Assembly (NCBI GenBank): GCA_035540495.1
Contig: DATLGL010000015.1
Span: 62,001-126,000, forward strand
Reading direction: 5' to 3'
Length of the DNA stretch: 64,000 bases
Source: DASVEG01 sp035540495
GTDB lineage: Bacteria; Actinomycetota; Acidimicrobiia; Acidimicrobiales; CADCTF01
Positions 53,800 through 62,610 of the stretch are shown here, piece by piece. Positions within the stretch are counted from its first letter, which is position 1. Each line of letters starts with the position of its first letter. The position numbers and the translations under genes are program-made. The notes beneath the pieces are model-generated. The model ran no database searches. It had not been told where the DNA came from and saw only the letters and a list, made by a program, of their open reading frames with translations.

Positions 53800-54615
53800 C
53801 TAGGGCAGCGTCATCGGGTTGGTCGAATCGACCGGTTCCGTCTCCGCCAGCACGGTCTGATCACGCAGGTCGATCTGGCGCTGCCGCTCGGCCTCGGCCT
53901 CTCGCTGCATCCGGGCGCTCTCGACCTCTCGACGCACGCGCGGCTGCTCCTCGTCCCAACGCTGCATCGCCCGCTCCCACCGCGCCCGCATCGGCTGGAT
54001 GCCACCACCACCGATGGCGACGATCGCGGAGCCCACGACCACGGCGAGGATGGCGTAGAAGAGCGCGTTCACGATCTCCGGCGCGATCTCGATCTGGTTC
54101 AGCGCCATGAACGCACCGAGGACGAGGATGCTCACGGACGCCGCGGTGGCCAGCGTGCGGCCGTACGACAGCCCGGAGAGGGCGTTCGTCACGATGTCCT
54201 TCACCGCAGCGGCGATCGCGGAAGCGACCACGATGATCACGATCGCGACGACCAGCTTGGGAAGGAAGGCGATGACCCCGGCGATCAGGTCGCTCACCGG
54301 GTTCGTCCCGAAGATCCCGAACGCGAGTTGCAGGACGAAGAGCATCAGGCCGTAGAAGACGACCTTGCTCACGATGTCGCTCGCGTCGTACCGCGACTTC
54401 GCCAGCGCCTGACGGATCCCGCCCCGCTCGACCGCGCGGTCGAAGCCCGTCCGCTCGAGGATCTTGTCGAGCGCGGTCGCGAGCGTCTTCGCGACCAGGT
54501 AGCCGATCGCGAGGATGAGCAGGAAGCCCAGGAACTTCGGCACGAACGCGACCGTTCGCGACCAGGCGTCTTCGATTCCGTTGGACCACTCGACGGCCCC
54601 GATCAGCGTGAACAT
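53800..54615 (-). CDS. Mechanosensitive ion channel-like protein (conserved TM-helix repeats)
   Basis: This 271-residue membrane protein has about five hydrophobic segments and the small-channel family repeat (PF05552 type): FLLILAIGYLVAKTLATALDKILERTGFDRAVERGG, in which Gly and Ala spacing resembles the pore helix of MscS. A long polar C-terminal tail (from about 210) is rich in Arg/Glu and likely helical. It is too short and lacks the MscS beta domain, so gating by tension is inferred only. It may protect against osmotic shock. Confidence 0.82.
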   Translation of the reverse strand: MFTLIGAVEWSNGIEDAWSRTVAFVPKFLGFLLILAIGYLVAKTLATALDKILERTGFDRAVERGGIRQALAKSRYDASDIVSKVVFYGLMLFVLQLAFGIFGTNPVSDLIAGVIAFLPKLVVAIVIIVVASAIAAAVKDIVTNALSGLSYGRTLATAASVSILVLGAFMALNQIEIAPEIVNALFYAILAVVVGSAIVAIGGGGIQPMRARWERAMQRWDEEQPRVRREVESARMQREAEAERQRQIDLRDQTVLAETEPVDSTNPMTLP

Positions 54616-54699
54616 GTGGCGGTGCGTACCCGCGGCCCCTTTCAGTAAACCGGGGTGCGCATCCTCCTGACCGCGGCCTGCGAGGCCGGCCTCCCGTGG

Positions 54700-55929
54700 C
54701 TACGCGTTGCGCGCGACCTCGTTCCAGGGCACGTCCTTCGAGGCATCGGGCTCGCGGGGAAGCCCGAGGACGCGGTCGCCGAGGATGTTCTTCATGATCT
54801 CCGTGGTGCCGCCTTCGATGGTGTTGGCGCGCGAGCGCAGGAAGCCGCGGATTCGCATGGCGGTCTCGTTGTCGTCGGTGGCCCACGCGGTGCCGCGGGC
54901 GCCGAGGACGTCGACGGCCAGGTTCTGGAGGCGCTGGTTGAACAGAGCCTGGAAGAGCTTCGTGATCGAACCCTCAGGGCCGGGCTGCTTGCCCGACTTC
55001 CGCTGGGCTGCGGCGCGGTAGTTCGTGATCTTGATGATGCGACCGTCGATCACCGCCTGCATGAGGCGGTCGCGCAGCACGGGGTCGTCCCACGCACCGG
55101 TCTTCTTCGCGAACCTGACGAGGTCGTCGACGGGGCCGCCACCCACGTTCGCTCCCCCGGCCGATCCCGCACCGGACAGCGCGACCCGCTCGTTCATCAG
55201 GGTCGTCGTGGCGACGGCCCATCCCTCGCCTTCCGGGCCGAGACGCCACGCGTCGGGGATGCGGACGTCCGACAGGAAGACCTCGTTGAACTCGGCGTCA
55301 CCCGTCATCTGGCGCAGCGGCCGGACCTCGACGCCGGGCGCCTTCATGTCGACGATGAAGTAGCTGAGGCCCTTGTGCTTCGGCTGGTCGGGGTTCGTGC
55401 GGGCGACGAGCAGCCCGTACGACGCGATGTGGGCGAGCGTGGTCCACACCTTCTGGCCGTTGACGACCCACTCGTCGCCGTCACGAACGGCGCGCGTGGC
55501 GAGACCCGCGACGTCGGACCCGCTGCCGGGCTCGGAGAAGAGCTGGCACCAGATCTCCTTGTTCTGGGCCATCGGCGGGAGGAACCGCTTCTTCACCTCC
55601 TCGCTGCCCCACTGCATGATCGTGGGAGCGCCCATGCCGAGGCCGATGACGTTGAACGACCGCGGCACCTGGTACTGGGCCTTGATCTCCTCGACGATCC
55701 GGGCCTGCGGGGTCTCGAGACCCTTGCCGCCGTACTCGACCGGCCACGTCGGCTGCGCCCACCCGGCTGCGCCGATGGTCTCGAGGAACTGCTGGTGGTT
55801 GAGCTGCTTGCGGCCCTCCCGCAGCAGTGCGGGGTCGTTGTCCTCGATCCCCTTGATCCACTCCTGGGGGAGGTTGTCGCGAAGCCAGGTGAGGAACTCC
55901 TGGCGCAGGTCGTCGTCCGCAGCGCTCAT
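54700..55929 (-). CDS. Acyl-CoA dehydrogenase
   Basis: This FAD-dependent acyl-CoA dehydrogenase of 409 residues has QLFSEPGSGSDVAGLATRAV, NGQKVWTTLAHIASYG, and at the C-terminus EGGTTEIMKNILGDRVLGLP, as in FadE17/FadE-like subunits of actinobacteria. It is longer at the N-terminus than the 12461 enzyme. The catalytic Glu is not visible to me in the usual position. TACGTT 7 bases before its start looks like a -10, and it stands alone. Confidence 0.92.
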   Translation of the reverse strand: MSAADDDLRQEFLTWLRDNLPQEWIKGIEDNDPALLREGRKQLNHQQFLETIGAAGWAQPTWPVEYGGKGLETPQARIVEEIKAQYQVPRSFNVIGLGMGAPTIMQWGSEEVKKRFLPPMAQNKEIWCQLFSEPGSGSDVAGLATRAVRDGDEWVVNGQKVWTTLAHIASYGLLVARTNPDQPKHKGLSYFIVDMKAPGVEVRPLRQMTGDAEFNEVFLSDVRIPDAWRLGPEGEGWAVATTTLMNERVALSGAGSAGGANVGGGPVDDLVRFAKKTGAWDDPVLRDRLMQAVIDGRIIKITNYRAAAQRKSGKQPGPEGSITKLFQALFNQRLQNLAVDVLGARGTAWATDDNETAMRIRGFLRSRANTIEGGTTEIMKNILGDRVLGLPREPDASKDVPWNEVARNA

Positions 55930-55936
55930 GGCGCGA

Positions 55937-55942
55937 AACGTA
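55937..55942 (-). promoter_or_regulatory. -10 element TACGTT (minus strand), 7 bases before ATG 55929
   Basis: It lies in the 27-base gap between this gene and the end of the Ala/Thr-rich gene upstream. Confidence 0.45.
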
Positions 55943-55956
55943 CCTTGACCCGGCGG

Positions 55957-56700
55957 TCAAGATCTAGCGCGAGCGCCCCGCTGCTTCTCGTCGTCCACGT
56001 GAGCCTTCGGGCCGCGGCCCGGATGATCAGCGTCCTTCGTCGTCGCCGCGGGCTCCTCCGCCACGTGACCGATCCGTTCGGACGGATGCGGCTCGGCGAT
56101 GATCTGCGCGACGGCCACCGCCGGCACCGGAGCTCGGACGGGCTTGCCCGAGCGGCCCCTGGTGGCCGTCGTCGCCGACGACGCGGATGACACGCCCGTC
56201 GGGGCCGTCACCACGGCGACCGAGTCGGGCGTCGCGATCGCAGCAGGCGCGGGTGCGGTGTCCGCAGCCGGGACGTCGGCCGCCACCCCGCCCGAGGAAG
56301 GGGACGCCGTCGGAGCAGAGGCGCGTGCGGCGGTCGTGCGCCCGCTGCGGGTGGACGCCACCAGAGCCGACGACCTGGCCGACGACCTGGCGGACGTCGA
56401 CCTGGTGGACGACGTCGTCGAGGTGGCGACGGTCGCGCTCGCGGTGCCGGCGTCGATCGGCGACGCGAGATCGAGAACCCCGTGCGGGCCGCGGGCCGGG
56501 GCCTGGCGAACCTCGACCGCCACCTCACCCGGTCGGTCGATCGACGGCACGCCCGTGGCGACCGGCGCCGGCGGCGCAGCGAGCGGCTGGAGTCGCGAAG
56601 CGGCCGGAGCGACGAGGGCCGCGACGACGACCGCGACGGCGCCAGCAACGACCGTGACCCATGTCAGGTCGCGCACGCGTCTCTTCGTCGTCGCCTGCAT
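55957..56700 (-). CDS. Ala/Thr/Ser-rich membrane-anchored low-complexity protein
   Basis: This 247-residue protein starts MQATTKRRVRDLTWVTVVAG: a short basic head and one membrane segment (residues 14-34). The rest (40-247) is low-complexity Ala, Thr, Ser, Pro and Val, like a wall-spanning stalk. No domain is recognised. The plus strand has a long open frame through the same bases, so strand choice rests on the head-plus-anchor and the overall arrangement. An upstream 12-base palindrome CAATGCGCATTG (56764-56775) may be an operator. Confidence 0.6.
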   Translation of the reverse strand: MQATTKRRVRDLTWVTVVAGAVAVVVAALVAPAASRLQPLAAPPAPVATGVPSIDRPGEVAVEVRQAPARGPHGVLDLASPIDAGTASATVATSTTSSTRSTSARSSARSSALVASTRSGRTTAARASAPTASPSSGGVAADVPAADTAPAPAAIATPDSVAVVTAPTGVSSASSATTATRGRSGKPVRAPVPAVAVAQIIAEPHPSERIGHVAEEPAATTKDADHPGRGPKAHVDDEKQRGARARS

Positions 56701-56763
56701 CCCCACGATCCTCAACCTCTACTGCCCCGAGCCATGTACGGGCGAATCGGCCACACAAGTACG

Positions 56764-56775
56764 CAATGCGCATTG
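56764..56775. promoter_or_regulatory. 12-bp palindrome CAATGCGCATTG
   Basis: It is a perfect palindrome, 63 bases before ATG 56700 and in the gap after the RNA methyltransferase gene. The flanking GGCGAATGCGCC (minus strand) is a second overlapping half. It is a candidate repressor site; the regulator is unknown. Confidence 0.35.
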
Positions 56776-56824
56776 TGGCGCATTCGCCACTCTTCGTGAA
56801 GTCTCTTCCCCGCCTCGCGGGACG

Positions 56825-58045
56825 TCAAACAGCGGACGCGAAGACCGAGACGATCTCGACGTGGGGCGTGTGGGGGAAGGCGTCCACGAGGGTGGCGTCG
56901 GTGAGCCGGTAGCCGGCGTCGCGGAGCAGCGTCACGTCCCTCGCGAACGACGCTGCGTCGCAGCTGATCAGGACGAGGACGCGAGGTGAGGCGGCCGCGA
57001 CCGTGCCGGTGCCCGGACGGCCGAGGCCGGGACGAGCCGGGTCCGCGACGACGAGATCGAACGGGACGTCGTGCGTCTCCGGCCGCCACCGGCCGACCTC
57101 CGATCGAACGACCGTCGCTCGGGCCCCCGCCCACGCGAGGTTGTCGATCGCATCGCCGGACGACGACCGGTCGCTCTCGACCGCCACGACCGCCGCCCCG
57201 GTCGCTGCAGCGACGGCGTCCGCGAACACGCCCACGCCGGCGTACAGGTCGGCCATCCGCCCGATGCCACCGGGGCCGGCGCGTTCGATCGCCGCCAGCA
57301 CCTGCTCCACGAGAGCAGTGGCTGCTTGTGGGCTCGACTGGAGGAACGACCGGATCGACACCTGGAGCATCCGGCCGGCGATCCGCTCGTGCAGCAGCCC
57401 GCGTCCGAACTGCACGTCGACCGGCACTCGCAGTCGGCTCGTGTTCAGGTGCTCGGGCCTCACCAGCGCGGCGCGTTCGCCGGTCGCCACGCTGGCACGC
57501 AGAACGACCTGCGACGCGTCGCCGTAGTCGACGTCACCGCTGTCGCCGTCGAGGAGGGGCAGCAGCAACGGGTGCGCGACGTGGCATGCGGTCGCATCGA
57601 CGAGGTCGGCGCTGCCGGCTCGGTGGAACATCGGGCGCCCGTCACGCACGGCGACCCGCACCGTCGTCCGGAACCCGGCATCGAGCAGCTCCACCGTGCG
57701 CAGCGGTGGCAGGTCGTCGGCGGCGAGCTTGGCGATCCGTCGAAGCGCGTCGGCGACCATCTCCTCCTTCAACCGGCGCTGCCCCGCGACCGCCACGTGC
57801 TGCCAGCCGCAGCCCCCGCAGCCCAGGGCGACGTTGCCGCACGGCGGCGCGACCCGTTCCGGTGAAGCGTCGACGACGTCGATGGTCACAGCCCGGCGGA
57901 AGTCCTTCCGTTCCTCGACCACCTCGGCGACCACCCGCTCTCCGGGCAGCGCTCCCTCCACGAAGACCACCCGTCCGTCGTCGTCACGCGCCAGCGCCGC
58001 GCCGCCGGGAACGATCGCCGTCGCCCCGACCTCCAGGCGCGTCAC
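56825..58045 (-). CDS. 23S rRNA/tRNA m5U methyltransferase (TrmA/RumA family)
   Basis: This 406-residue SAM-dependent RNA methyltransferase has an N-terminal TRAM domain (residues 1-60), Fe-S cysteines in CGNVALGCGGCGWQH, the SAM loop LYAGVGVFA, and the catalytic Cys in LVLISCDAASFARD. It methylates uracil C5 in 23S rRNA (U747/U1939-type) or tRNA; the target cannot be told. Its ATG overlaps the DUF1003 stop (ATGA), and DUF1003 overlaps the MgtE-N/CBS gene, so these three form one coupled unit. Confidence 0.91.
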   Translation of the reverse strand: MTRLEVGATAIVPGGAALARDDDGRVVFVEGALPGERVVAEVVEERKDFRRAVTIDVVDASPERVAPPCGNVALGCGGCGWQHVAVAGQRRLKEEMVADALRRIAKLAADDLPPLRTVELLDAGFRTTVRVAVRDGRPMFHRAGSADLVDATACHVAHPLLLPLLDGDSGDVDYGDASQVVLRASVATGERAALVRPEHLNTSRLRVPVDVQFGRGLLHERIAGRMLQVSIRSFLQSSPQAATALVEQVLAAIERAGPGGIGRMADLYAGVGVFADAVAAATGAAVVAVESDRSSSGDAIDNLAWAGARATVVRSEVGRWRPETHDVPFDLVVADPARPGLGRPGTGTVAAASPRVLVLISCDAASFARDVTLLRDAGYRLTDATLVDAFPHTPHVEIVSVFASAV

Positions 58046-58524
58046 TCGGCGTCGCGGGGGCGGAGGCGCTCGTCGAGGTCGTCGAGGAGGCGCTCCATGC
58101 GACGGTCGAGGTCGTGGCTGGTGACGACGTCGGCCAGGGCGAGGCGGATCGACGCGAGCTCGCGGGCGAGGAACTCGGTGTCGGCGAGCGATCGCGCCGT
58201 CATCTCGCGATCACGTTCGGTCGCCGCGCGGTCGCGCTCGGCCTGGCGGTTCTGCGCGAGGAGGATCAGCGGCGCGGCGTAGGCGGCCTGGGTCGAGAAC
58301 GCGAGGTTGAGGAGGATGAACGGATACGGGTCCCATCGCAGCCCGACGGCGGCGACGTTGATCGTGATCCACCCGGCGACGATGACGGTCTGGGCGACGA
58401 GGAAACGAGCGGTGCCGAGAAGGCGGGCGATCCCCTCGGAGAAGCGGCCGAACGCCTCGGTGTCGTAGTGGATGCCGAAGCGGAGGCCTCGGCGGGGAGC
58501 GGAGAGATCGGAGGCGCGACGCAT
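58042..58524 (-). CDS. DUF1003 family membrane protein
   Basis: This 160-residue protein has two hydrophobic segments (about residues 40-60 and 68-90) with the family motif AQTVIVAGWITINV and the PYPFILLNLAFSTQAAYAAPLILLAQNRQ block (given in parts: PYPFILLNLAFS, QAAYAAPLILLAQNRQ), then a charged helical tail. Members are often encoded next to MgtE-N/CBS proteins, as here. Function is unknown. It starts with the TGATG overlap with the upstream gene stop and ends in an ATGA overlap. Confidence 0.9.
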   Translation of the reverse strand: MRRASDLSAPRRGLRFGIHYDTEAFGRFSEGIARLLGTARFLVAQTVIVAGWITINVAAVGLRWDPYPFILLNLAFSTQAAYAAPLILLAQNRQAERDRAATERDREMTARSLADTEFLARELASIRLALADVVTSHDLDRRMERLLDDLDERLRPRDAE

Positions 58525-59738
58525 CAGCCGGCCCCGCCGCGGCTACGCCGCCAGTCCTCCGGGAGCACGTGGTCGAGCACGTCGTCGACGGTGACCGCGC
58601 CGACGAGCCGCCCGGCCGGATCGCACACCGGCACCGCGACGGTGTCGTAGGCCGCGAGCCGGCGCGCCACGTCCGCCTCGGACACCGTCGGCTGGATCGG
58701 GGTGTACGCCTCGTCGATGCACTCCCCCACCCTCCGATGCGGCGGCTCCCGCAACAGGCGCTGGAACCCGACCTCGCCGATGTACCGACCGGTCGGTGTC
58801 TCGAACGGCGGCTCGACGACGAACACCTGCGCCGCGATCGCCGCGGGCAGATCGGGCTCGCGCACGCGAGCCAGCGCCTCCGCGACCGTGACCTCCGGAC
58901 CGACGATCAGCGGCTCGGGGGTCATCAGACCGCCCGCGGTGTTCTCCTGGTACGTCAGCAGGCGCCGCAGGGGGCGGGCCTCGTCGGGCTCCATCGCCGC
59001 GAGGATCTGCTCACGATCCTCCTGCGAGAGCTCCGCCAGCAGGTCGGCCGCGTCGTCGGGATCCATCTCCTCGAGCACGTCGGCGACGCGCTCGAGGTCC
59101 ATCCCTTCGATCAGCTCGACCTGCTCCTCCTCCGGAAGCTCCTCGAGGAGGTCGGCCAGCTCCTCGTCCTCCATCGCCTCGGCGAGCTCGTGGCGGCGGT
59201 CGGGCGACATGTCCGCGATCGACGTCGCGAGGTCGGACGGGTGCAGCTCGCGGAACTGGGCCAGGTGCCGGGCGACGGGTCCGGCGTCGAAGAGGTGACG
59301 GACCTCGCTCCACGCGACGACTCGCCCGGCCCGCCGGCGAAGGAGGCCGGCGGAGCTCAACGACACGGTGGCGACCTCCCAGGCCCGGACCTCGCCGTCG
59401 GCGAGCCGGATGGAGATGTCGTTGACCACCTCACCGCCGACGCGGCGGTCGAGGAGGTCGGACTTGGCCAGGATCTCGCTCGGACGCTTCTGGAAGCGGC
59501 GGAGATCGAGCGTTCCGGTGGCGAGGCGCGCCCCGCTCGCGTCGATCTCGGCGACACGCGCCGCGTTGACGAAGATCTGACGGCGCTGGACGTTCGCGAC
59601 GAAGCCGAGAACGCGCGGCGCGACCGACGGACCGGACGGCGCGAGCACGACGTCGTCGAGCCTTCCGAGAGGCAGCCCGTCGGGACCCATCACCGGCAGA
59701 CGGGTCAGGCGAGCGACGTAGATGTCGCGATCCGGCAC
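58524..59738 (-). CDS. MgtE N-domain/CBS protein without the transport domain
   Basis: This 404-residue protein has an N-terminal PRC-barrel-like half (residues 1-150, PDGLPLGRLDDVVL), the MgtE intracellular N domain (about 155-285; repeated EExx and LxELSxED-type helices), and two CBS domains (about 290-395; MTPEPLIVGPEVTVAEAL, YTPIQPTVSEADVARRL). There is no membrane segment, so it cannot itself transport magnesium. It likely senses Mg2+ or adenosine nucleotides and regulates a partner, perhaps the DUF1003 protein. The GTG start has a TAGCGT 6 bases upstream. Confidence 0.9.
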   Translation of the reverse strand: MPDRDIYVARLTRLPVMGPDGLPLGRLDDVVLAPSGPSVAPRVLGFVANVQRRQIFVNAARVAEIDASGARLATGTLDLRRFQKRPSEILAKSDLLDRRVGGEVVNDISIRLADGEVRAWEVATVSLSSAGLLRRRAGRVVAWSEVRHLFDAGPVARHLAQFRELHPSDLATSIADMSPDRRHELAEAMEDEELADLLEELPEEEQVELIEGMDLERVADVLEEMDPDDAADLLAELSQEDREQILAAMEPDEARPLRRLLTYQENTAGGLMTPEPLIVGPEVTVAEALARVREPDLPAAIAAQVFVVEPPFETPTGRYIGEVGFQRLLREPPHRRVGECIDEAYTPIQPTVSEADVARRLAAYDTVAVPVCDPAGRLVGAVTVDDVLDHVLPEDWRRSRGGAG

Positions 59739-59744
59739 GCGACC

Positions 59745-59750
59745 ACGCTA
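59745..59750 (-). promoter_or_regulatory. -10 element TAGCGT (minus strand), 6 bases before GTG 59738
   Basis: It lies 10 bases from the divergent site at 59761, so the two genes share a 37-base control region. Confidence 0.5.
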
Positions 59751-59760
59751 CGCCCGTGGT

Positions 59761-59766
59761 TAGCCT
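59761..59766 (+). promoter_or_regulatory. -10 element TAGCCT, 9 bases before ATG 59776
   Basis: It is the divergent partner of the TAGCGT site at 59745. Confidence 0.5.
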
Positions 59767-59775
59767 CCACCGTTC

Positions 59776-61401
59776 ATGGTTTCCGCCCTCGATCCCCTGC
59801 TCGACGACTTCCTCGCCGAGGAGATGGAGGAGAGCCCGGTCAGGGCGACCCAGCTGGGCATCGACGGCCACGACGATCGGCTCGGTGAGTTCACCGCCGG
59901 CGACTACGAGAGGCGGGCCCAGAACGACGACCGGTGGCACGAGCGCCTGTCGTCACTGAGCGACGACGAGCTGACCGCTGACGAGCGCATCGATCGCGAC
60001 CTCGTCCTGTCGACGCTGCGCGGCCGGCAGATCATGCGCGACTGGGCGGTGTGGCGGCGCGATCCGGCGACCTACCTCGGGCCGTGCCTGTCGGGCGTGT
60101 TCGGCCTGTTCCTCAACCGGGCCCATCCCGAGGCGGAGCTCGTCGCGTCGGCGTCGGCCCGGCTGCGCGGGGTGCCCTCGGTGCTCGACGCCGCCCGCGC
60201 CAACCTCGATCCCGAGCTGGCGTCGCCGCTCTTCATCGAACGGGCCAAGGGCCAGTGCCGCGCCGGCATCGCCTACGCCCGCACGATGGTTCCGGCCGAG
60301 GTCGCCGACAGCGACCTCCGCGCGACCCTCGCCGAGGCCGGGGAGGTCGCGGCGGGCGCTCTCGAGGGATTCGCGACGTTCCTCGACGAGCTCGGCGCCG
60401 TGGCGTCGGGCGGATGGGCTCTCGGCGACGAGACCTACAGCGCTCTGCTACGCGAGAAGGAGCTCCTCGGCTACGGCGCCGCGGAGATGCGCGAGCGCGG
60501 CCGCCGGGCCTACGACGAGCTCTCGGAGGAGATGTCAGAGCTCGCGTCGCGCATCGACGGGTCGAACGGTTCTCGCGACTGGCGGGCCGCGGTGGAGCGG
60601 CTGAACGAGGACCACCCGTCCTCTCCCGAGCAGATGCGGGACGAGTACGACGAGTGGACCGAGCGGTGCCGTCGGTTCCTGCACGAGACCCAGCTGGTGA
60701 CGATGCCGGAGGGTGAGGAGTGCCAAGTGCTCCCGTCGCCGCCGTTCCAGCGGCCGATGCTCGCGGTGGCGTCGTACAGCCCGCCGCCCGCGTTCAAGCC
60801 ATCGCTCACCGGCACGTTCTTCGTCCCGTTCCCGCCGGACGGCACGCCGCCCGAGGACGTGCAGAAGCGGCTCGCGACCAACAGCCGATCGTCGATCCCC
60901 ACGATCTCTGCGCACGAGGCGTACCCCGGACACCACTGGCATCTGATCACGATCCAGCAGAACCCCCGCCCGATCCGCAAGGTGCTCGGCACGTCGTACT
61001 TCACCGAAGGGTGGGGCCTGTACGCCGAGCGGATCATGCGCGAGCAGGGGTTCTTCGCCGACCCCCGCCACGAGCTCGCCCATCTCGACGCCCGGATCTT
61101 CCGCGCCGCACGCATCGTGGTCGACACCAGCCTCCACATGGGCGAGATGACGTTCGAGGAAGCGGTGACGTTCATGTCGACGAAGGCGTCACTGTCGGAG
61201 CCGACGGCGCGGGCCGAGGTCGGCCGGTACTGCTCGTGGCCGACGCAGGCCGCGTCGTACCTGACGGGGTCGATCGAGATCGAGCGCATCCGCGACCGGT
61301 ACCTCGGCGACCACCGGGGGACGCTGCGCGAGTTCAACGACGCGATCGCAGGATCGGGGATGCTCCCGATCGAGCTCGCCGAGCGAGCGGTGCTGGGTTA
61401 G
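59776..61401 (+). CDS. DUF885 family metallopeptidase
   Basis: This 541-residue DUF885 protein has an HExxH-type zinc motif in SAHEAYPGHHWH (about residues 379-390), and TEGWGLYAERI (about 415-425) with the third ligand Glu. Most members are cytosolic carboxypeptidase-like peptidases of unknown substrate. It lacks a signal peptide. It is divergent from the MgtE-N/CBS gene and convergent with the glycosyltransferase gene, whose stop overlaps it by four bases. Confidence 0.88.
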   Translation: MVSALDPLLDDFLAEEMEESPVRATQLGIDGHDDRLGEFTAGDYERRAQNDDRWHERLSSLSDDELTADERIDRDLVLSTLRGRQIMRDWAVWRRDPATYLGPCLSGVFGLFLNRAHPEAELVASASARLRGVPSVLDAARANLDPELASPLFIERAKGQCRAGIAYARTMVPAEVADSDLRATLAEAGEVAAGALEGFATFLDELGAVASGGWALGDETYSALLREKELLGYGAAEMRERGRRAYDELSEEMSELASRIDGSNGSRDWRAAVERLNEDHPSSPEQMRDEYDEWTERCRRFLHETQLVTMPEGEECQVLPSPPFQRPMLAVASYSPPPAFKPSLTGTFFVPFPPDGTPPEDVQKRLATNSRSSIPTISAHEAYPGHHWHLITIQQNPRPIRKVLGTSYFTEGWGLYAERIMREQGFFADPRHELAHLDARIFRAARIVVDTSLHMGEMTFEEAVTFMSTKASLSEPTARAEVGRYCSWPTQAASYLTGSIEIERIRDRYLGDHRGTLREFNDAIAGSGMLPIELAERAVLG

Positions 61402-62561
61402 CGGACCAGAGCTTCGAGCGCGTCGACGACCTCGTCCACCGCCGGCATCGCCTCGATCTCCTTCGCCACGCGGGCTGCGTCGACGCGGTACGTCGCGTCG
61501 TCGAGCACTTCCCGGAGCGCGTGCGCGATGGCCGCTGCGGTGACGTCGCCGGGTAGCACGGCGCGTCCGGCGCCCGCCGCCTCGGTCGCTTGCGCGTTGC
61601 GGAACTGGTCGGCCGCCTGCGGCACGCACACCTGGGGGATGCCGTGGGCCAGCGCTCCGAGCAGCGTCCCCGATCCGGCGTGCGAGACGACCGCAGCGCA
61701 GCGGTCGAACACTGCCGCTTGGGGCACGTAACGCTCGACGACGACGTGATCGGGGACCCTTCCGAACGCGCCGGCGTCTCCGGTCGTTCCCACCGTCACC
61801 AGCGCGTCGACATCGCGGATCTCGTCGAACGCAGCCACTGCGGCCGAGAACGCGGGTGTCACGTTGAAGAGCGTTCCGAACGTGACGTACACGAGCGGCC
61901 GCCCACCATCGAGCACGCGCTGCACGTCGGCGGCGATCGTCCCCGCATCACCCGTGTGCGAGAGCGGCCGCCTCCGCTGGATCCTTCCCATGTACGACAG
62001 GTCGTCGGGCTGCATGCTCGGCGGATAGATGTCGATGTACAGGTGGTCGTACTGCCCGCCGAACGGCCGCGGCGAGAGGCCTACCTGCGACCAGAGGTCG
62101 GCCGCCATCTCCCCCGCGAGCGCGACCCGCTCCGGCGGCACCACGAGGCCGAAGCCGTGCGTCACTTGAGGCACTCCGATAGCGGCTCCGACGACCGGCG
62201 CCGCGAAGTCGCCCGCCTCCGACACGATCAGGTCGGGCCGCCACTGGTTCGCGAGCTCGAGCAGTTCGGCGAAGGCGGCACGCGCGGTGACCGCACCGAA
62301 CAGGAGCGGGAACATCTTCTCCGCGCGCTCCTCGCCTCGCATCGCGGCGACGTCGGGCCATCGCTGCGCGAACTGCGCCATCCGCTCCCCCATGGCCGTT
62401 CCGGCGACGTGCGTGTCGACGCCCGCCGAACGCACCCACTCGCATCCGTCCTCGGCTGTCGCCCAGACGACGTCGTGTCCGCGATCGCGCATCGCGATCG
62501 CCAACGGGAGGACGGGCTGGACGTGGCCGACGCCCGACGACGAGCTGAAGAGCACCCGCAT
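61398..62561 (-). CDS. GT1-family (UGT-like) glycosyltransferase
   Basis: This 387-residue glycosyltransferase is related to macrolide and sterol UGTs. The N-terminal domain has SSSSGVGHVQPVLPLAIAMR. The donor-binding C-terminal domain has the UGT signature VVSHAGSGTLLGALAHGIPQ (20 residues), followed by VCVPQAADQFRNA. Such enzymes glycosylate lipids, sterols or antibiotics. GTG 62564 or ATG 62561 are possible starts. It is alone on its strand, and the CPBP-type gene starts divergently 49 bases away. Confidence 0.9.
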   Translation of the reverse strand: MRVLFSSSSGVGHVQPVLPLAIAMRDRGHDVVWATAEDGCEWVRSAGVDTHVAGTAMGERMAQFAQRWPDVAAMRGEERAEKMFPLLFGAVTARAAFAELLELANQWRPDLIVSEAGDFAAPVVGAAIGVPQVTHGFGLVVPPERVALAGEMAADLWSQVGLSPRPFGGQYDHLYIDIYPPSMQPDDLSYMGRIQRRRPLSHTGDAGTIAADVQRVLDGGRPLVYVTFGTLFNVTPAFSAAVAAFDEIRDVDALVTVGTTGDAGAFGRVPDHVVVERYVPQAAVFDRCAAVVSHAGSGTLLGALAHGIPQVCVPQAADQFRNAQATEAAGAGRAVLPGDVTAAAIAHALREVLDDATYRVDAARVAKEIEAMPAVDEVVDALEALVR

Positions 62562-62610
62562 CACGTCGCGTCAACGTTCGCCGTCACCGGATGCGACAGT
62601 AGACGTCGAC

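Noticed and set aside
56099..56989. 296-codon plus-strand frame opposite the Ala/Thr-rich gene
   Set aside because: It extends into the rRNA methyltransferase gene, lacks a recognisable anchor or domain, and has no promoter-like site before its start.
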